Assembly: GCA_035610365.1 (NCBI GenBank)
Contig: CM069435.1
Coordinates: 7,714,001-7,778,000 of the forward strand
Direction: 5' to 3'
DNA: 64,000 nucleotides
Source: Aquatica leii
Taxonomy: Eukaryota; Arthropoda; Insecta; Coleoptera; Lampyridae
In this document: piece by piece, positions 61,011 to 64,000 of the stretch
Position numbering within the stretch: position 1 is the first letter of the stretch
How the letters are laid out: each line of letters opens with the position of its first letter
Notes under the pieces: generated by a model
What the model saw: the letters and a program-made list of their open reading frames with translations, nothing else
Told to the model about the DNA's origin: nothing
Database searches by the model: none
Translations under genes and position numbers: made by a program

Positions 61011-61189
61011 TTTAGGAAACGGTCGCATTACTTCAGGCTAAAATGCATTAGAAGTTCCTACGGTAGATAGATCTAGAAAATCAGTTCCAAACCTGATGAA
61101 AAAGCACTGTCATCAAATATTTCTGCATTATATGAAGAGATTCATTGATGATTTTTTGGGAGATTATAAATATTTAGTGTGACAAATTA

Positions 61190-62960
61190 TAGACTCCTTA
61201 AAAAAATCTCAAGTTAATTAATAAAAGTAAACATGAATCATGGAAAAAAACGTGTGATGAGCTAGACCCCAACTCAGTCAGGAATTTATGATGGTGACCT
61301 TGATATAGTCAACAAAAATGAGCTGGAGAAAATAATAAGCAACTTAAAAGACAACAAGCACCCGGCCCTGACGGAATTCCAGCAAGAGCCTGGAAAGAAA
61401 TGTACAAACTACGGCCAAAACAGTATTAATTCCAAAGCCAGGAAAATATATGATAATGTCAAGCAGTTACCGGCCCATTTGCCTAATTGATATTGGCGCA
61501 AAAATCTATGAAAAAATTATCAACGAAAGACTGCTAGCGTATATAAAAAAGGGGGATTTTTCTAGAAAACAACACGGTTTTAGTGCTAAGGAAGTCAAAA
61601 ATGGAATAAATAATTTAAAACAAAAATGGATAGCCGTGATTACCGTCGATATTAAAAACGCTTTTAACGCCGCAACTTGGACAAAAATATTAGAAGCAAT
61701 GGAAAAAAAGGGATATCGCCGAGTTTAAGGAGACTGATGGCAGTTTACCTTAGTAATAGAAAAATTATAATCGAGAAAACTCAGATAGACGTGTGTGCAG
61801 GAGTTCCACAAGGCTCACTTCTGGGTCCCACCTTGTGGAACATTCTGTACGATGACATGCTGGAGCTGGATCTGGGTTCAGGTGCAAATGCTATTGCATA
61901 CGCCGATCACGTAGCATTAATAATAGAGGGAGACAACGTCAAAGATCTTAATAAAAACGGCAACACATGGATGACTAAACAGGACTTAGTTATCGCTGTT
62001 GAAAAAACGGAAGCATTGATCGTCAAGGGACCTAGAAAAAGAAGCGTTCTGGCGAAGAAAATCCGCTACTTGGGATTGATTAAGGATGATAACCAAAATC
62101 CAGGGCAACATGTAAAATATGTCTTAGACAAGAGTGAGAATAGAATTAGTAAGCTAATAAAAATTCTACCCAACATCGATGGTCCTTCATACTGGAAGAG
62201 GGTATTACTCTATAATACTTATAAATCAATAGTCGTCTACGGTGCATCCATATGGGCGGAAGCAATGCAGGCTCCCGCATATTGTAAAATGGTTTTGAAA
62301 CAGCAAAAAAAGTTGCTAATTAGAGTGGCGGCGGCTTATAAAACTGTCTCGGACATGGCATTGCAAGTCATCTCAGGATGCGTACCGATAGATATAATCA
62401 TTCAAGAGAGAGTCCTGTTAGAAAAAGATCTTGGAGAAAGATCCAAAACCAGCAGTGAGGAACTCCGAAGAATTTCCCTCAACAGATGGCAAGATAGATG
62501 GTCAAAAAATTTAACCAAAGGTCAGTGGACAAAGTCGCTAATACCTGATGCCCTAAAATGGTACAAATGTAAACACAGAACTACCGATTATTTCTTAACC
62601 CAGGTTTTATCCGGTCATGGATCCTTTAGTACTTTCACAAAAAAAAATCGGAAAATATGATGACGATAAGTGCATCTATTGCGGAGAAGAAGACGATGTC
62701 CAGCATACAATTATAAAGTGCGAAAGGTGGGCAAATACGAGACTAAACTTTGAAAAACAACATAAAACAAGTATTACCTCCGCAGCAGAGCTAATCAACT
62801 GGATGATAGAGCACAAAGAAAATTGGTCAGCAGGACATCGATTTATTAAGACTATAATGCGGGCGAAAGAAACGGAAGAAAGGAAATGGGAATTAAAATA
62901 ATCCTGTGTGACGGAGTATCAGGAACACCATACGACAAGCACTGGCCGTCATCTACAACA
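61190..62960 (+). pseudogene. R1-clade reverse transcriptase and C-terminal domain, catalytic YADD changed to YADH
   Basis: Plus-strand order: NKSKHESWKKTCDELD (linker, ~61,215), an APGPDGIPARAWKE frame with a one-base deletion at ~61,362, SSYRPICLIDIGAKIYEK (61,460), KQHGFS, ITVDIKNAFNAATW (first Asp, ~61,645), a frameshift near 61,715, then a 327-codon ORF to 62,660 with CAGVPQGSLLGPTLWNILYD, AIAYADHVAL (61,893-61,920), IRYLGLI, VVYGASIWAEA and LSGHGSF. A frameshift in the A-run at 62,639-62,648 leads to the final zinc-knuckle CIYCGEEDDVQHTIIKCERW and a stop at 62,900. The 5' truncation and the YADH change rule out activity, yet the frame is well preserved. Confidence 0.88.
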
Positions 62961-63565
62961 CTCATACGGTTTATGGGACTTGTTGATCCAGTCTAGGTTA
63001 TTTAGAATCGAGGAATAGGCGTTACGTCCTTTATGGAATGTATCCCACTGTCGCTGCCATACATTCAAGATCAAAGTCTTGAGATGGCGCTTGACGACCG
63101 AAAAGGTAGGAAAATCTGCGGCCGAAGCTCCTACAAGAACTTTGCAGCAGTATATTTCCTGCAATAGGAGATGCAGATGGGGATCTTTTGCCACAACGCA
63201 CAAGGAATAGATAGGAACAGTACGAAGATCGTACGAAAAAATAGGGGATGTATGGATGCCAGTTGCTTTACAATGTGGGTATGTCGCAGTCTGATACCAG
63301 ATGTCTAAGTCATATGTGAGCATAGGGATGACTGCACTGTTGAAAATGGTCATTAATGATTTCCTATGTAGGTTCCAGTTAAGGCGAGAATATTTATAGA
63401 ACAAGTGCAAGAGAGTCTTGCACTTGTCAACTACATAGGAACAGTGTTTAACGAAGCTCAGTTTATGATTGAGCAAAAGATCGAGGTACTTAAACTCGAA
63501 AACCCTTCGAACTGAAAAGCCGTTGAGTCGAAGTGAGGCTAAGGCAGTCAATTTGTTGTTAACAG
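62950..63565 (-). pseudogene. R1-like non-LTR element, C-terminal half of ORF2
   Basis: An unusually open 200-codon minus-strand frame carries LRLNGFSVRRVFEFKYLDLL (63,470-63,540), HKLSFVKHCSYVVDKCK, SLMTIFNSAVIPMLTYDLDI, LHLLLQEIYCCKVLVGASAA, and VVKRHLKTLILNVWQRQWDT followed by FHKGRNAYS. The first block is the post-RT thumb (FKYLGLxLDxKLSF in relatives). The WQRQWDxxxKGR motif is the domain found upstream of the C-terminal zinc knuckle in R1-like proteins. It is cut on the left at about 62,950, directly against the 3' end of the plus-strand R1 element, and lacks everything upstream of the thumb. The long open frame suggests moderate age. Confidence 0.75.
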
Positions 63566-64000
63566 CTCAGCGAGTTAGTAAATCAATTAAAACATACAGA
63601 TTCAAAAAACAGCCAAAAATATTTCGTGTGTGGCACATTGCAACAACTTTTCAATATATGCATGTTTTCTGAATTTTACCGTTAAATAAACTCTCCTTGC
63701 AGAATAATTGCGGCGGTTATCGCACGTCAAAATAATTGATTAATCTTTACACCAAATGCATATAAAAGCACTGCAACAACTATGAGCTATGTAATTAACG
63801 TTGGTGGTAAATCACTTTTTTACTTAGAAACGCAAATATGCTACTAACACATACCGTAAGTACAATTGGCTTGAATATCTTGGGTGCCGCCAAGTGTCAC
63901 TAAATTACACACATTTTAAATTTTTTTTAAAGGAAGTAATTTTACAAAATCTAACACAAAAAATAATGTACGTTACTCTAGTCGAAAGTTTCATAGCAAA
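63566..64000. other. AT-rich spacer at window end
   Basis: No gene recognised. GTGGCACATTGCAACAAC at 63,630-63,647 resembles the pogo-4 edge motif and could start another element. Confidence 0.4.

Noticed and set aside
1-64000. CRISPR arrays, tRNA, rRNA, bacterial promoters or terminators
   Set aside because: No regular short direct repeats with unique spacers, no cloverleaf with B-box GGTTCGAATCC-type sequence, no rRNA-like stretch, and the DNA is eukaryotic.

Overview
This looks like nuclear DNA from an insect, most probably a beetle. It is strongly AT-rich, has no bacterial operon structure, and nearly everything recognisable in it is a degraded transposable element of an insect-type family: R1-, Jockey-, RTE- and CR1/L2-like non-LTR elements, a Ty3/gypsy pol, Tc1/mariner and pogo transposases. 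The beetle assignment rests on remembered resemblance of the retrotransposon proteins, not on a search. I could not support any intact host gene, rRNA or tRNA.

Layout. 1-6.3 kb: pieces of two non-LTR elements, a minus-strand gypsy pol cut by a 1.47 kb solo LTR, and a further non-LTR 3' end. 8.3-16.5 kb: a three-layer nest in which a CR1/L2-like element is split by a pogo-type DNA transposon, which is itself split by a nearly full-length Jockey element. 17.0-17.7 kb: a mariner-like transposase relic. 17.7-23.5 kb: AT-rich spacer with a diverged ~200 bp direct repeat. 23.5-27.7 kb: a nearly full-length but internally deleted R1-clade element. 28.0-31.6 kb: Tc1, a second pogo and a Jockey-type gag. 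36.0-38.8 kb: a third pogo gene cut by a second, inverted copy of the same solo LTR. 40.1-42.1 kb: an RTE-like relic. 48.0-48.3 kb: a GC-rich MITE-like element. 49.5-53.6 kb: a non-LTR element whose two halves flank a 2.0 kb purine-rich complex tandem array plus a pyrimidine-rich stretch. 54.6-55.4 kb: a relic of an uncharacterised repetitive protein family. 60.7-63.6 kb: a fourth pogo tail and two opposed R1-type fragments. The rest is AT-rich spacer in which I recognise nothing.

Insertion order can be read from the sequence. CR1/L2-like came before pogo, and pogo before Jockey. The gypsy and pogo-3 genes are older than the solo LTRs in them, and both LTRs have matching 4-bp target duplications. 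The genes do not form a pathway; they are a record of successive insertions.

The most provocative large-scale feature is orientation. Between about 0.5 and 42 kb, 12 of 13 independent coding relics lie on the minus strand. A plus-strand precursor transcript would therefore be almost entirely antisense to transposons, the layout expected of a uni-strand piRNA cluster. This is a hypothesis that small-RNA data would settle.
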